This document shows, piece by piece, positions 8,701 through 15,878 of a stretch of DNA of 64,000 nucleotides. The position numbers were made by a program, and so were the translations under genes. Source of the DNA: an uncultured Pelagibacteraceae bacterium (GTDB lineage Bacteria > Pseudomonadota > Alphaproteobacteria > Pelagibacterales > Pelagibacteraceae); NCBI GenBank assembly GCA_902594675.1, contig CACJNE010000007.1, forward strand, positions 1-64,000, in the 5' to 3' direction. Within the stretch, counting starts at the first letter, position 1; every line of letters starts with the position of its first letter. The notes under the pieces are model-generated. The model saw nothing but the letters and a program-made list of their open reading frames with translations. It was not told the DNA's origin and ran no database searches.

Positions 8701-9024
8701 TTATTCTCCTGGTTTAATAACAGACTTTGTGGCATCTGCAGCATTTTGAAAAGCTTTATTGTAGTCAATAACTTCATGTACCATCAAATCATCCATTAGT
8801 CCTGAATTTTTAAAAGCAATCTTCAAGGCTAGTGCTTGTTCATAATCTCCTTCTACACATGAGATAACATCAAATCTACCTCTTACCCATTCATAGCTGA
8901 TCAATTTTAAACCAGCAGCCTCGGTAACTTTCTTAGTCGATGCATATCTATCCGCAGAAGGATCATTTTGCATTCTTTTCATTAATTCTGCACTTATTTT
9001 GCCAATCAAATAAAATCTTGCCAT
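8701..9024 (-). CDS. GYD-domain-like small protein
   Basis: A 107-residue protein resembling GYD-domain proteins: MARFYLIGKIS strand, a helix with RYASTKKVTEAAG, then a GRFDVISCVEGD segment standing where the family has G-x-YD. I start it at ATG 9024; a TTG start at 9036 would overlap the preceding gene by 11 bases. The family is a ferredoxin-like barrel of unknown activity. It belongs to the same tightly packed minus-strand chain as its DUF1330 neighbour. Confidence 0.7.
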   Translation of the reverse strand: MARFYLIGKISAELMKRMQNDPSADRYASTKKVTEAAGLKLISYEWVRGRFDVISCVEGDYEQALALKIAFKNSGLMDDLMVHEVIDYNKAFQNAADATKSVIKPGE

Positions 9025-9025
9025 A

Positions 9026-9316
9026 TTACATTTCAACTTTCGTTAAATCCCAAGCAGTCATTTTGATAACACATTCATCGTAAATTTCTTTTCCAACTGG
9101 ATGTGTACCAGATATTAGTTCTTTCATTTTTTCCATATTATGAACAAATACCTTAAACATTACGCCACTTTTATCTGGCTTTACTGCTCCTATAGTTTTT
9201 TCTGGATGAGCTGCAGATTTTCTCACACTCATACCTTCATCTGATTGCATCCATCCCATAAATTTTTCAAGCTTTCCTTCTTTCAAATCTACGATTACTA
9301 ACACTTCTTTTTCCAT
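9026..9316 (-). CDS. Small hypothetical protein, probable alpha+beta barrel
   Basis: A 96-residue cytoplasmic protein (MEKEVLVIVDL..., ending WDLTKVEM). I do not recognise a named family. The order strand-helix-strand-strand-helix-strand (VLVIVDL, LEKFMGWM, TIGAVKP, VMFKVFV, MEKMKELI, CVIKMTAW) fits a dimeric ferredoxin-like barrel, as do its neighbours. An AAGGAG ribosome site precedes the ATG. The stop is 1 base from the next gene's ATG, indicating translational coupling. Confidence 0.65.
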   Translation of the reverse strand: MEKEVLVIVDLKEGKLEKFMGWMQSDEGMSVRKSAAHPEKTIGAVKPDKSGVMFKVFVHNMEKMKELISGTHPVGKEIYDECVIKMTAWDLTKVEM

Positions 9317-9360
9317 ATTTTTCTCCTTTTTTTGTATGATATTTTAATTCAATTAAATGA

Positions 9361-9789
9361 TTATTCAATTGTTTCAATGGTTGTTCCAGGAAAAGCATAT
9401 CCAACTTGATATGTGAATAACATCGTCTGAAATTCTTGTATTTCAGACCATTTTGAACCAAGTTGTTGATGATTTGCAAATCCAGCAGGATTTTCATAAA
9501 ATTCATTTAATACATAGAAAATATTACCAGTTGTCCCTTGTGATGGGTCACCAGCATTTTTCCACTCAGGACCTTTCATGATTGAATATGAGTTTAGTTT
9601 TTTTTCACCTGTTAATGGATGTGTTTCTTTCATCCATTTTGCATGTTTCATAAGCATTTCCTCAACTTTTGCTGCATCAGCCATAGGCACTTTAAGAGTT
9701 ATTGAAAAACCGTTTGCATTTGCATGACCATCGGCAAAAGAGTTTGTTGTGAACAGACTTAATATTAAAATTAAAAAAATTTTTTTCAT
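9361..9789 (-). CDS. Exported small protein of the dimeric alpha+beta-barrel type
   Basis: A 142-residue protein with a clear signal peptide (MKKIFLILILSLFTTNSFA, cleavage before DGHANA). The mature part has strand FSITLKVPM, helix AKVEEMLMKHAKWMKETHP, a strand FYVLNEFYENPAGFANHQQ and a terminal helix, like antibiotic-biosynthesis-monooxygenase (ABM) barrels, but I cannot place it in a named family. It is the only exported member of the small-protein chain besides the terminal cupredoxin, suggesting that part of the pathway acts in the periplasm. Confidence 0.65.
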   Translation of the reverse strand: MKKIFLILILSLFTTNSFADGHANANGFSITLKVPMADAAKVEEMLMKHAKWMKETHPLTGEKKLNSYSIMKGPEWKNAGDPSQGTTGNIFYVLNEFYENPAGFANHQQLGSKWSEIQEFQTMLFTYQVGYAFPGTTIETIE

Positions 9790-9816
9790 TTATTTACATC
9801 CTTTTTTTTTATTTAT

Positions 9817-10086
9817 CTAATCTGAGCAAACACTCATTACTGTTGTCTCTTGTTTATGTCCAGATTCCGCAATTACTTTAGCATTCTCTGGGCTCTGCAT
9901 AAATTTTTGCATAGTGTCTGCTGCTGGTGTTTCCATAACAATATGTACCTTATTTGGATTTTCTAATTCATTACCAACATAAATCGTTTTGATACCTGCC
10001 GCTTCTCTTGGGCCAGAATGTTCATCAAACATTTTTTTCCAGTGAGCCCAGTCTTTTACTTCAAAGTTACCAACCATTTTTACCAT
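9817..10086 (-). CDS. DUF3764-like small protein
   Basis: An 89-residue protein beginning MVKMVGNFEVKDWAHWKKMF with HSGPREAAGI and a C-terminal MSVCSD. It resembles DUF3764-type ferredoxin-like barrels, although I am not certain of the family. I choose ATG 10086 because a GGGGGGAA ribosome-site-like stretch precedes it; a longer frame to 10143 exists but runs across a separate 21-codon ORF in another frame whose stop is 1 base before this ATG. That geometry suggests translation of this gene is coupled to the short ORF. Confidence 0.6.
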   Translation of the reverse strand: MVKMVGNFEVKDWAHWKKMFDEHSGPREAAGIKTIYVGNELENPNKVHIVMETPAADTMQKFMQSPENAKVIAESGHKQETTVMSVCSD

Positions 10087-10087
10087 T

Positions 10088-10153
10088 TTATTCCCCCCAA
10101 ACCCCAGCAAATTCATATACTTTATCAAAAGCTTTAAACTCAATGCTGGCCAT
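10088..10153 (-). CDS. Possible 21-residue leader or relic ORF
   Basis: A 21-codon ORF (MASIEFKAFDKVYEFAGVWGE) preceded by a strong AAGGAG site and ending 1 base before the ATG of the DUF3764-like gene. It is absent from standard length cut-offs. It could be a leader peptide that sets translation of the next gene, or the surviving N-terminus of a frameshifted longer protein. The ribosome site here is better than those of several neighbouring genes, which is the main reason to list it. Confidence 0.45.
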   Translation of the reverse strand: MASIEFKAFDKVYEFAGVWGE

Positions 10154-10177
10154 ATTAACTCCTTTGTAAGTTTATAG

Positions 10178-10504
10178 TTATTTTGGTATTTTTGTTGCTC
10201 CAGTTTCTAATTCAATGATTTTACCGTCTTTAAACTTCCAACAGCACATCAAAGCTTCTGTATTTCCATCTTGATAAGTAACATATGAATGATCAAAACC
10301 AATTTCATCATTTTCAAAAAGGATCCTGTATTTTGCAGGACTCATCATACCTTTACTTACGGCTTCAACCATACCTGCCTTACCCATATGCACATATTCT
10401 CCTTTAAGATGGGAAAACATTTTGTAGTCATCGTGCACCAGCTCACCAGCTGCTGCACCATCTTTTTCCATGATTGCTTTATTAAGTTTTTCTAAAATTG
10501 ACAT
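10178..10504 (-). CDS. NTF2-like/SnoaL-like small protein (paralog)
   Basis: A 108-residue NTF2-like protein, paralogous to the one at 8080-8400: same N-terminal MSILEK, a HDDYK core, ENDEIGFDHSYVTYQDGNTEALM and the LETGAT-x-IPK end. The duplication with divergence suggests two related but not identical substrates or a heterodimer. ATG 10504 lies 8 bases after the stop of the upstream SnoaL-like gene. Confidence 0.8.
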   Translation of the reverse strand: MSILEKLNKAIMEKDGAAAGELVHDDYKMFSHLKGEYVHMGKAGMVEAVSKGMMSPAKYRILFENDEIGFDHSYVTYQDGNTEALMCCWKFKDGKIIELETGATKIPK

Positions 10505-10512
10505 ATTGTTCC

Positions 10513-10896
10513 TTACTTCTTCATTGCATTGAACATGCTAAGCGTATCATCAAAAGTCATCATAACTTTAGTTTTTCCCTCATCACTTACTTCAAAATAG
10601 TGACCAAACATAGTATCCATGTTATCCGCAGTTGCATGAACTCTTGCAAAAACTTTATTTCCTTCACTTATCATATCTAAAACTTTTAAATGGAAATTTG
10701 GCCAAGTAGCTGGGATTTTAGACATTGCAGCCATCATAGCTTGTTTTCCTTTGTGAACTCCAGAAAGTGGATGTACACCTTCTTTACCTGGAAAAGTCCA
10801 AACGATTTCATCATCGATCATATCGTTAAAAAATGTTTCCATATCTCCAGAACCAAAAAGTTCATATGCTTTTTTAGTTTGTTCTTTTACGTCCAT
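10513..10896 (-). CDS. SnoaL-like (NTF2-fold) protein
   Basis: A 127-residue protein with SnoaL/ketosteroid-isomerase-like landmarks: N-terminal helix VKEQTKKAYELFGSGDMETFFNDMIDDEIVWTFPG, then HPLSGVHKGKQAM and a FDDTLSMFN end. Such proteins are cyclases, isomerases, epoxide hydrolases or ligand binders. First gene of the minus-strand small-protein chain, with an AAGGAG ribosome site. A TATAAT-like -10 element is present on the minus strand at 10938-10933, 37 bases upstream of the start; no convincing -35 is seen. Confidence 0.8.
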   Translation of the reverse strand: MDVKEQTKKAYELFGSGDMETFFNDMIDDEIVWTFPGKEGVHPLSGVHKGKQAMMAAMSKIPATWPNFHLKVLDMISEGNKVFARVHATADNMDTMFGHYFEVSDEGKTKVMMTFDDTLSMFNAMKK

Positions 10897-10932
10897 AGTT
10901 TCTCCTTTAAATTAATTGACATATTAGAGTTT

Positions 10933-10938
10933 ATTATA
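10933..10938 (-). promoter_or_regulatory. Candidate -10 element for the small-protein operon
   Basis: TATAAT on the minus strand, 37 bases before the SnoaL-like ATG. In such A/T-rich DNA a single hexamer is weak evidence and no -35 box is apparent at 16-18 bases spacing. Confidence 0.3.
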
Positions 10939-10981
10939 AGATAGAAATGTAATGAATTTATTACAGTACTGCTATGCGTGA

Positions 10982-11977
10982 TTATATCCAGTGAGGATAG
11001 GGAAGACCTTTTTCTTGTAAAAAAGATTTATTAAACATCTTTGAGTTGTATTTATCAGATTTATCACAGAGAATTGTCACAATTGTTTTACCTGGACCTA
11101 AAAGTTTACCCAATCTTATTGCTCCAGCAATGTTTACTCCACAACTTGTCCCTAAACTTAAACCTTCCTTTTCAATTAAATCAAATAAAACAGGCAAAGA
11201 CTCATGATCACTTATTGAAAATGCTCCATCAATTTTTGCTTTAGCAAAATTTGCAGTAACTCTACTAGATCCAATACCTTCAGTTATTGAACCACCTTCA
11301 CTCTTTAATTCACCATTTTCAATGTAACTATAAAGAGAGGAACCTGTTGGATCCGATAAATATATTTTAATATCTTTATTTTTTTCTTTTAAAAAACTAC
11401 TTACTCCAGCGATAGTCCCTCCAGTTCCAGAGGAACAAACAAATCCATCAACCTTTCCATCAGTTTGTTCCCATATTTCGGGTCCAGTGGTTTCGTAATG
11501 TCCCTTCATGTTTGCGGTATTGTCAAATTGATTAGCCCATACTACGCCATGATTATTACTACTTTTTAATTCATCAGCTAAACGACCAGCATACTTAACA
11601 AAATTATTTTCATCTTTGTATGGTTTTGGTGGTACCAATCTTAAATCGGCTCCAATATTTCTTAATAAATCTTTTTTTTCTTGTGTTTGATTGTCATTCA
11701 TTACAATAATTGTTTTATATCCAATAGAATTTCCTAATAAACACAAACCAATACCCGTATTTCCAGCAGTTCCTTCAACAATTATTCCACCTTTTGTAAT
11801 TAATTTTTTTTCCTCAGCATCTCTAATTAATGCTAAAGCTGCTCTGTCTTTTACTGATCCACCTGGATTTTGATATTCTGCTTTTCCATAAATGTTACAT
11901 CCAGTAATCTCAGATGCCATTTTCAATTTTATTAGTTGAGTATTCCCAATACTTTCTAAAAAATTATTTTTAATCAT
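10982..11977 (-). CDS. cysK: Cysteine synthase family protein (O-acetylserine sulfhydrylase)
   Basis: A 331-residue PLP enzyme that makes cysteine from O-acetylserine and sulfide. PLP lysine is K43 in NPGGSVKDRAA; the phosphate/asparagine loop is EGTAGNTG (68-75), where the usual PTSGNTG serine is Ala, a variant typical of one cysK-like subfamily. GSSGTGGT-type (SSGTGGT) PLP-phosphate loop is present mid-protein. C-terminus ends PYPHWI. It lies 4 bases downstream of the serine acetyltransferase gene, so both steps of cysteine synthesis are in one unit. Cystathionine beta-synthase is a less likely alternative. Confidence 0.9.
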   Translation of the reverse strand: MIKNNFLESIGNTQLIKLKMASEITGCNIYGKAEYQNPGGSVKDRAALALIRDAEEKKLITKGGIIVEGTAGNTGIGLCLLGNSIGYKTIIVMNDNQTQEKKDLLRNIGADLRLVPPKPYKDENNFVKYAGRLADELKSSNNHGVVWANQFDNTANMKGHYETTGPEIWEQTDGKVDGFVCSSGTGGTIAGVSSFLKEKNKDIKIYLSDPTGSSLYSYIENGELKSEGGSITEGIGSSRVTANFAKAKIDGAFSISDHESLPVLFDLIEKEGLSLGTSCGVNIAGAIRLGKLLGPGKTIVTILCDKSDKYNSKMFNKSFLQEKGLPYPHWI

Positions 11978-11981
11978 TAAA

Positions 11982-12560
11982 TTATCTTTTTTCTGTTTTA
12001 GTCTCTTCAGTTACTGCGTAAGGTTTAAATTCTTCACTAGAAGTTCCAATATTTCTTGCAGGTATGCCAACCATTACCGCATTATCTGGAACATTATTAG
12101 TAACAACAGCATTAGCTCCGATCTTTGCATTTTTTCCAACCACAACTGGCCCAAGTATCTGAGCACCCGAACCAACAACTACATTTTCTTTTAATGTAGG
12201 ATGTCTTTTAATATTTCTTTGATCATCTGAATTAATACTCGGTGATATACCTCCTAATGTTGCCATATGGTAAATAGTTACATTATCACCTATATCTGAA
12301 GTTTCGCCAATTACCACTCCCATACCATGATCAATAAAAAGATTTTTGCCAATCTTTGCGTTTGGATGAATTTCAATACCAGTTAAAAATCTTGAAAATT
12401 GAGAAATTATTCTTGCAACGAGATGAAATTTTGCTACTGCAAAAAAGTTTGCAATTCTATGGAAGAATACTGCTTTTACTCCAGGATAAGTAAGTATTAA
12501 ACTTATCTTTGAATTAGCTGCTGGATCTCTTTTAATTATAGACTCTAAAAAATCATTCAT
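11982..12560 (-). CDS. cysE: Serine O-acetyltransferase, short form
   Basis: A 192-residue left-handed beta-helix acetyltransferase. It makes O-acetylserine from serine and acetyl-CoA. The conserved block [40 protein letters not shown] is followed by [24 protein letters not shown]. The protein lacks the long N-terminal helical domain of the E. coli enzyme (about 270 residues), as in other short bacterial/plant-like forms. Immediately upstream of cysK. The catalytic His-Asp pair is within the beta-helix (IDHG and the HMATLGG loop). Confidence 0.92.
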   Translation of the reverse strand: MNDFLESIIKRDPAANSKISLILTYPGVKAVFFHRIANFFAVAKFHLVARIISQFSRFLTGIEIHPNAKIGKNLFIDHGMGVVIGETSDIGDNVTIYHMATLGGISPSINSDDQRNIKRHPTLKENVVVGSGAQILGPVVVGKNAKIGANAVVTNNVPDNAVMVGIPARNIGTSSEEFKPYAVTEETKTEKR

Positions 12561-12588
12561 AAATGTTTAAGATAAATTTTAAATTAAA

Positions 12589-12699
12589 CTACTTATTACA
12601 ACAGCAGTTTTCTGATGATGGTTTGCAATCACAATTTTTACAAACACATCTATCACAAGAACAGTTCTTACATTTGCAGTGTGAATTATTGCATGACAT
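12589..12699 (-). CDS. Metallothionein-like cysteine-rich peptide
   Basis: A 36-residue ORF (ATG 12699 to TAG 12589) with 12 cysteines at positions 3, 8, 10, 13, 15, 18, 20, 23, 25, 32, 33 and 34. These form repeated CxC and CxxC units (CKC, CSC, CVC, CDC) and a terminal CCC, with one His at position 7. This is a typical layout for a small metal-thiolate cluster protein, although I cannot match it to a named metallothionein family. The ribosome site is weak. It lies between cysE and the persulfide dioxygenase gene on the same strand, so thiol supply and metal or sulfide handling are neighbours. Too short for usual gene callers. Confidence 0.75.
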   Translation of the reverse strand: MSCNNSHCKCKNCSCDRCVCKNCDCKPSSENCCCNK

Positions 12700-12753
12700 A
12701 AGTCTTATATAATTATTAATTTTTTAAAAACAACACTTTTATAAAGCTTGATT

Positions 12754-13446
12754 TTAAAGTTCTTTGAGCGTCAAACCCTTTAAATTAGCTGGAACTGCAA
12801 CATCCATCATTTTTGGATTTGCAAGATTAAGATTGTCCATTATTTCTGCATATTCCTCTTTCGAGCTTACTTGAAGTCTTGGATTGTTATTCTTTTCGTT
12901 ACCTATTGTTGAATTTTTTTTTCCATTATAATCGTGGGCAGGGTACACAAGTGTTTCTTCAGGAAGTTTTAACAATTTACCAAATAATGACTCATAAGCC
13001 TGATGAGCACTGCCATTTTGAAAGTCAGTTCTACCTGTTCCATTAATTAAAAGAGTATCCCCTGTAAAAACTCTATCTTTCATAAGATAGCTATAAGAAC
13101 AGTCAGTATGACCAGGGGTGTAAATAGCTTTAAGGTTAATATTTTCAATACTCACATTTTCTTCATCTTTTAATTTAATATCAATAACTTCAGATTTAGA
13201 ATTCTCACCCATTATACGAGTACAATTTGTTCTTTTGTTTAATTCGTTTAATCCAGTTACATGATCTGCATGAATATGTGTATCTATTACCTTAACCAAT
13301 TTTAGATCTAAATTTTCTAAATATTTAATATATTCATCAGAATGTTCAATCACAGGGTCAATGATTAATGCTTCTCTCCCTTTACCACTCGATATAATAT
13401 AAGTATAGGTTGATGATTTTTGATCAAATAGTTGATTAAATATCAT
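12754..13446 (-). CDS. ETHE1-type persulfide dioxygenase (metallo-beta-lactamase fold)
   Basis: A 230-residue metallo-beta-lactamase-fold protein. The metal motif THIHADH gives H57, H59, D61, H62; H113 (TPGHTDCS) and D130 (FTGDTLL) complete the site. The GTGRTDFQNG segment is diagnostic of ETHE1-like enzymes, which use one iron bound by the equivalents of H57, H113 and D130. These enzymes oxidise glutathione persulfide to sulfite. Glyoxalase II is less likely because of RTDFQ. The neighbours (cysK, cysE) support a sulfur role. Divergent from the peroxiredoxin gene. Confidence 0.88.
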   Translation of the reverse strand: MIFNQLFDQKSSTYTYIISSGKGREALIIDPVIEHSDEYIKYLENLDLKLVKVIDTHIHADHVTGLNELNKRTNCTRIMGENSKSEVIDIKLKDEENVSIENINLKAIYTPGHTDCSYSYLMKDRVFTGDTLLINGTGRTDFQNGSAHQAYESLFGKLLKLPEETLVYPAHDYNGKKNSTIGNEKNNNPRLQVSSKEEYAEIMDNLNLANPKMMDVAVPANLKGLTLKEL

Positions 13447-13524
13447 TCTTTAAGATTATTAAAATTTGCATACCAAATCAATCTTGATTATAATTATTCT
13501 AAATAATAATTAAGGAGAGACTAT

Positions 13525-14184
13525 ATGCTTAAAATAAACAGTATGTGTCCAGATTTTCAATGCAAAACTACTGAGGGAGATATTTCTTTTCATGAGTGGC
13601 TTGGAGATAGTTGGGGCGTTTTATTTTCTCACCCAAAAGATTTTACACCAGTTTGTACAACAGAATTAGGTTCATTAGGACAGATGAAAGCTGAGTTTGA
13701 TGCAAGAAATGTAAAAGTTATTGGATTAAGTGTTGATGGGGTAGAGGATCATAAAAAATGGTTGAATGATATTAAAGATGTATCTGGAACAATGCCAGAT
13801 TATCCTATAATCGCTGACGAAGATTTAAAAGTTGCAAAACTTTTTAATATGTTAGAAGCCGATGCAGGGACAACATCAATGGGTCGAACTGCAGTTGATA
13901 ATGAGACTGTAAGAACTATTTTTGTGGTAAGACCTGATAAAAGAATTGGTCTTTATTTAACTTATCCTATGGCAACAGGTAGAAATTTCCATGAAATTTT
14001 AAGAGCCATAGATTCAATGCAACTGACCGCTAAACATAAAGTTGCAACTCCAGCTAATTGGAAAAAAGGTGAAGATGTAGTTATTCTTCCAGAAGTTAAA
14101 GATGAAGAGGCTAAGAAAATTTATCCAGATGGTTGGGAAACAGTTAAACCATATTTAAGAAAAGTACCTGACCCTTCTAAATAA
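13525..14184 (+). CDS. 1-Cys peroxiredoxin (Prx6-type)
   Basis: A 219-residue peroxiredoxin that reduces hydrogen peroxide or lipid hydroperoxides. The active site is SHPKDFTPVCTTELG with peroxidatic Cys44; the only other cysteines are C8 and C13 near the N-terminus, and no C-terminal resolving cysteine exists, hence the 1-Cys class. The long C-terminal domain (about 160-219) typical of Prx6 is present. A good AAGGAG site precedes the ATG. Followed by a hairpin terminator shared with the convergent racemase gene. Confidence 0.93.
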   Translation: MLKINSMCPDFQCKTTEGDISFHEWLGDSWGVLFSHPKDFTPVCTTELGSLGQMKAEFDARNVKVIGLSVDGVEDHKKWLNDIKDVSGTMPDYPIIADEDLKVAKLFNMLEADAGTTSMGRTAVDNETVRTIFVVRPDKRIGLYLTYPMATGRNFHEILRAIDSMQLTAKHKVATPANWKKGEDVVILPEVKDEEAKKIYPDGWETVKPYLRKVPDPSK

Positions 14185-14201
14185 AGGGTTGAAAAAGATA
14201 C

Positions 14202-14244
14202 AATAATCTCAGTTTTAGTTAATAAATACTGAAACTGGGTTATT
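14202..14244. terminator. Bidirectional hairpin terminator between convergent genes
   Basis: Inverted repeat aataatctcagtttta / actgaaactgggttatt with G-U pairs and an A/T-rich loop, followed on the plus strand by gttttttt. It covers the stop codon of the minus-strand racemase gene, so it can serve both directions. Confidence 0.75.
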
Positions 14245-14947
14245 GTTTTTTTAACTTTTTATATTTTTTCATTGAGACATTTGCTACGAGAAGATTTGGA
14301 TCTACAAACACTTTAGATTGTTTAATTTTTTTAAAAGATTTATAAGCAAATATTGCAATAGGCAACTCTGTACAACCTAAAATAATTTTCTTACATTTGA
14401 TTTTCATAAGATAATTTACTGCTGGCCTAATTGCTTTCTCAGCTTCTTTTATTTTACCCATTTTGACAAATTTAATTGATTTATTTACTGATGATTTTTG
14501 AAGACTGGAAGTTGGACTTACTAAATAAAAACTTTTGTCAAAATATTTATTATAAACTTTAGTATTCAATGTAGCTTCGGTGGATAATATACCTATTTTG
14601 GAGTTTTTTTTACAACTTTTTAGGGTATCTAAGTATACTTCTTTAGGCATACTAAGAATTGGAATTTTAATTTTTTTACTTAGATCATCATACCAGTAGT
14701 GAGCAGTATTGCATGGTATTACAATAAATTTGCAACCATTTTTTTGTAATTTCTTACAACCTTCAACCAAAGCATTTAAAACATTGTAATATTTTTTTAT
14801 GTTTTCTGGTCGTTTAGGTGTATTAGATTTATTGTATAAAACAAACATTGGGTAGTCTTGATCTAGTTTACCTCTATTTATTTTAGCAAGTTTATTGCAA
14901 AAATCTAAACCAGCTTGTGTCCCCATTCCTCCAAGAATACCAATCAT
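14240..14947 (-). CDS. Aspartate/glutamate racemase family protein
   Basis: A 235-residue PLP-independent racemase-family protein. The first catalytic cysteine is C79 in IPCNTAH, the second lies in the LGCTELP motif near residue 190; both are intact. The N-terminus IGILGGMGTQAG is the family's phosphate/carboxylate loop. Aspartate racemase is favoured over MurI because of the GGMG start and CTELP motif, but substrate is uncertain. Convergent with the peroxiredoxin gene; separated by 59 bases from the divergent alpha/beta hydrolase. Confidence 0.85.
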   Translation of the reverse strand: MIGILGGMGTQAGLDFCNKLAKINRGKLDQDYPMFVLYNKSNTPKRPENIKKYYNVLNALVEGCKKLQKNGCKFIVIPCNTAHYWYDDLSKKIKIPILSMPKEVYLDTLKSCKKNSKIGILSTEATLNTKVYNKYFDKSFYLVSPTSSLQKSSVNKSIKFVKMGKIKEAEKAIRPAVNYLMKIKCKKIILGCTELPIAIFAYKSFKKIKQSKVFVDPNLLVANVSMKKYKKLKKQ

Positions 14948-15006
14948 AATATTTTTTGAATTTTGTTTTAAAAGTTACATTATACAACTATATTTTAAAA
15001 ATAATT

Positions 15007-15765
15007 ATGCAAGAAATTTATACAGATGATATTGGATCAGGATTTCCACTGATTTTAGTACATGGATACCTTGGGTCTTCAGAAATGTGGAAATTTCAAA
15101 AAAATTATTTATGTAAAAATTTTAGAGTTATTTCTCCAGCTTTACCAGGCTTTGGCGAAAGTCATAAAGCAAAATCTTTAAACAGTATAAATTTAATGGC
15201 AAAATTCATTATTGAGGAAATTGATAAAAAGAAAATAGAAAAATTTAATTTAATGGGTCACTCAATGGGAGGGATGATAGTCCAAGAAATTGCCAAAATA
15301 TGTGGTGAAAGAATAAATAAATTAATTTGTTTTGCAACTGGACCTATTGGTGACATTCCAGGTAGATTTGAACCTATAAATACCTCTATTAAAAAACTAA
15401 GAGAAGAGGGGATAAAACAACAAGTAAAAAGAATACCACCAAAATGGTTTGTCGACGGAGATAAAGCAAAAAATTATTATTTGTGTAAAAATGCAATAGA
15501 ACATATATCTGAAGAAACAGCTCACAATGCATTAGTTGCAATGAGAGACTGGAATGGACTAGAAAATTTAAAAGATATTAAAAATGAAACTCTAGTAATA
15601 TGGGGTGATCAAGATAGATCCTATAATTTTGATCAGGTTTCTTTGCTGACCAATAATATTCCAAATTGCGAAATTGAAATATTTAAAAATTGCTGTCATA
15701 ACGTACATCTTGAGGAGCCAGAAAAGTTTAATAAAACTGTGCAGAATTTTTTGAATAAAACTTGA
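15007..15765 (+). CDS. Alpha/beta hydrolase
   Basis: A 252-residue hydrolase. HGYLGSSEMW is the oxyanion-hole region, GHSMGG the nucleophile elbow (Ser86), WGDQDRS carries the acid and CCHNVHLEEP the His. I start at ATG 15007 (MQEIYTDDIGSG) rather than the frame's earlier ATG at 14956, because the family's first beta strand begins here and the upstream residues look like A/T-rich noise. Substrate unknown; similar proteins act on esters, lactones or C-C bonds. Ends 113 bases before proX. Confidence 0.85.
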   Translation: MQEIYTDDIGSGFPLILVHGYLGSSEMWKFQKNYLCKNFRVISPALPGFGESHKAKSLNSINLMAKFIIEEIDKKKIEKFNLMGHSMGGMIVQEIAKICGERINKLICFATGPIGDIPGRFEPINTSIKKLREEGIKQQVKRIPPKWFVDGDKAKNYYLCKNAIEHISEETAHNALVAMRDWNGLENLKDIKNETLVIWGDQDRSYNFDQVSLLTNNIPNCEIEIFKNCCHNVHLEEPEKFNKTVQNFLNKT

Positions 15766-15878
15766 TCATTTTAGGTTTTTGCATATCTGGATTAACATTT
15801 TTCAATACTGTAATCATTGACTCTAAAATTAAAAAAAAGTTTAATTCAGTTTATAAATTAAATAAACCTGAGGAAAAT

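Noticed and set aside
9267-9506. Minus-strand ORF overlapping the exported small-protein gene and the next gene
   Set aside because: Wrong frame relative to two well-supported genes with signal peptide and ribosome sites.
14457-14470. ACCCATTTTGACA inside the racemase gene as another operator site
   Set aside because: It is coding sequence (Lys-Met-Gly-Lys on the minus strand), so chance is a sufficient explanation; it also warns that the short core is not specific.
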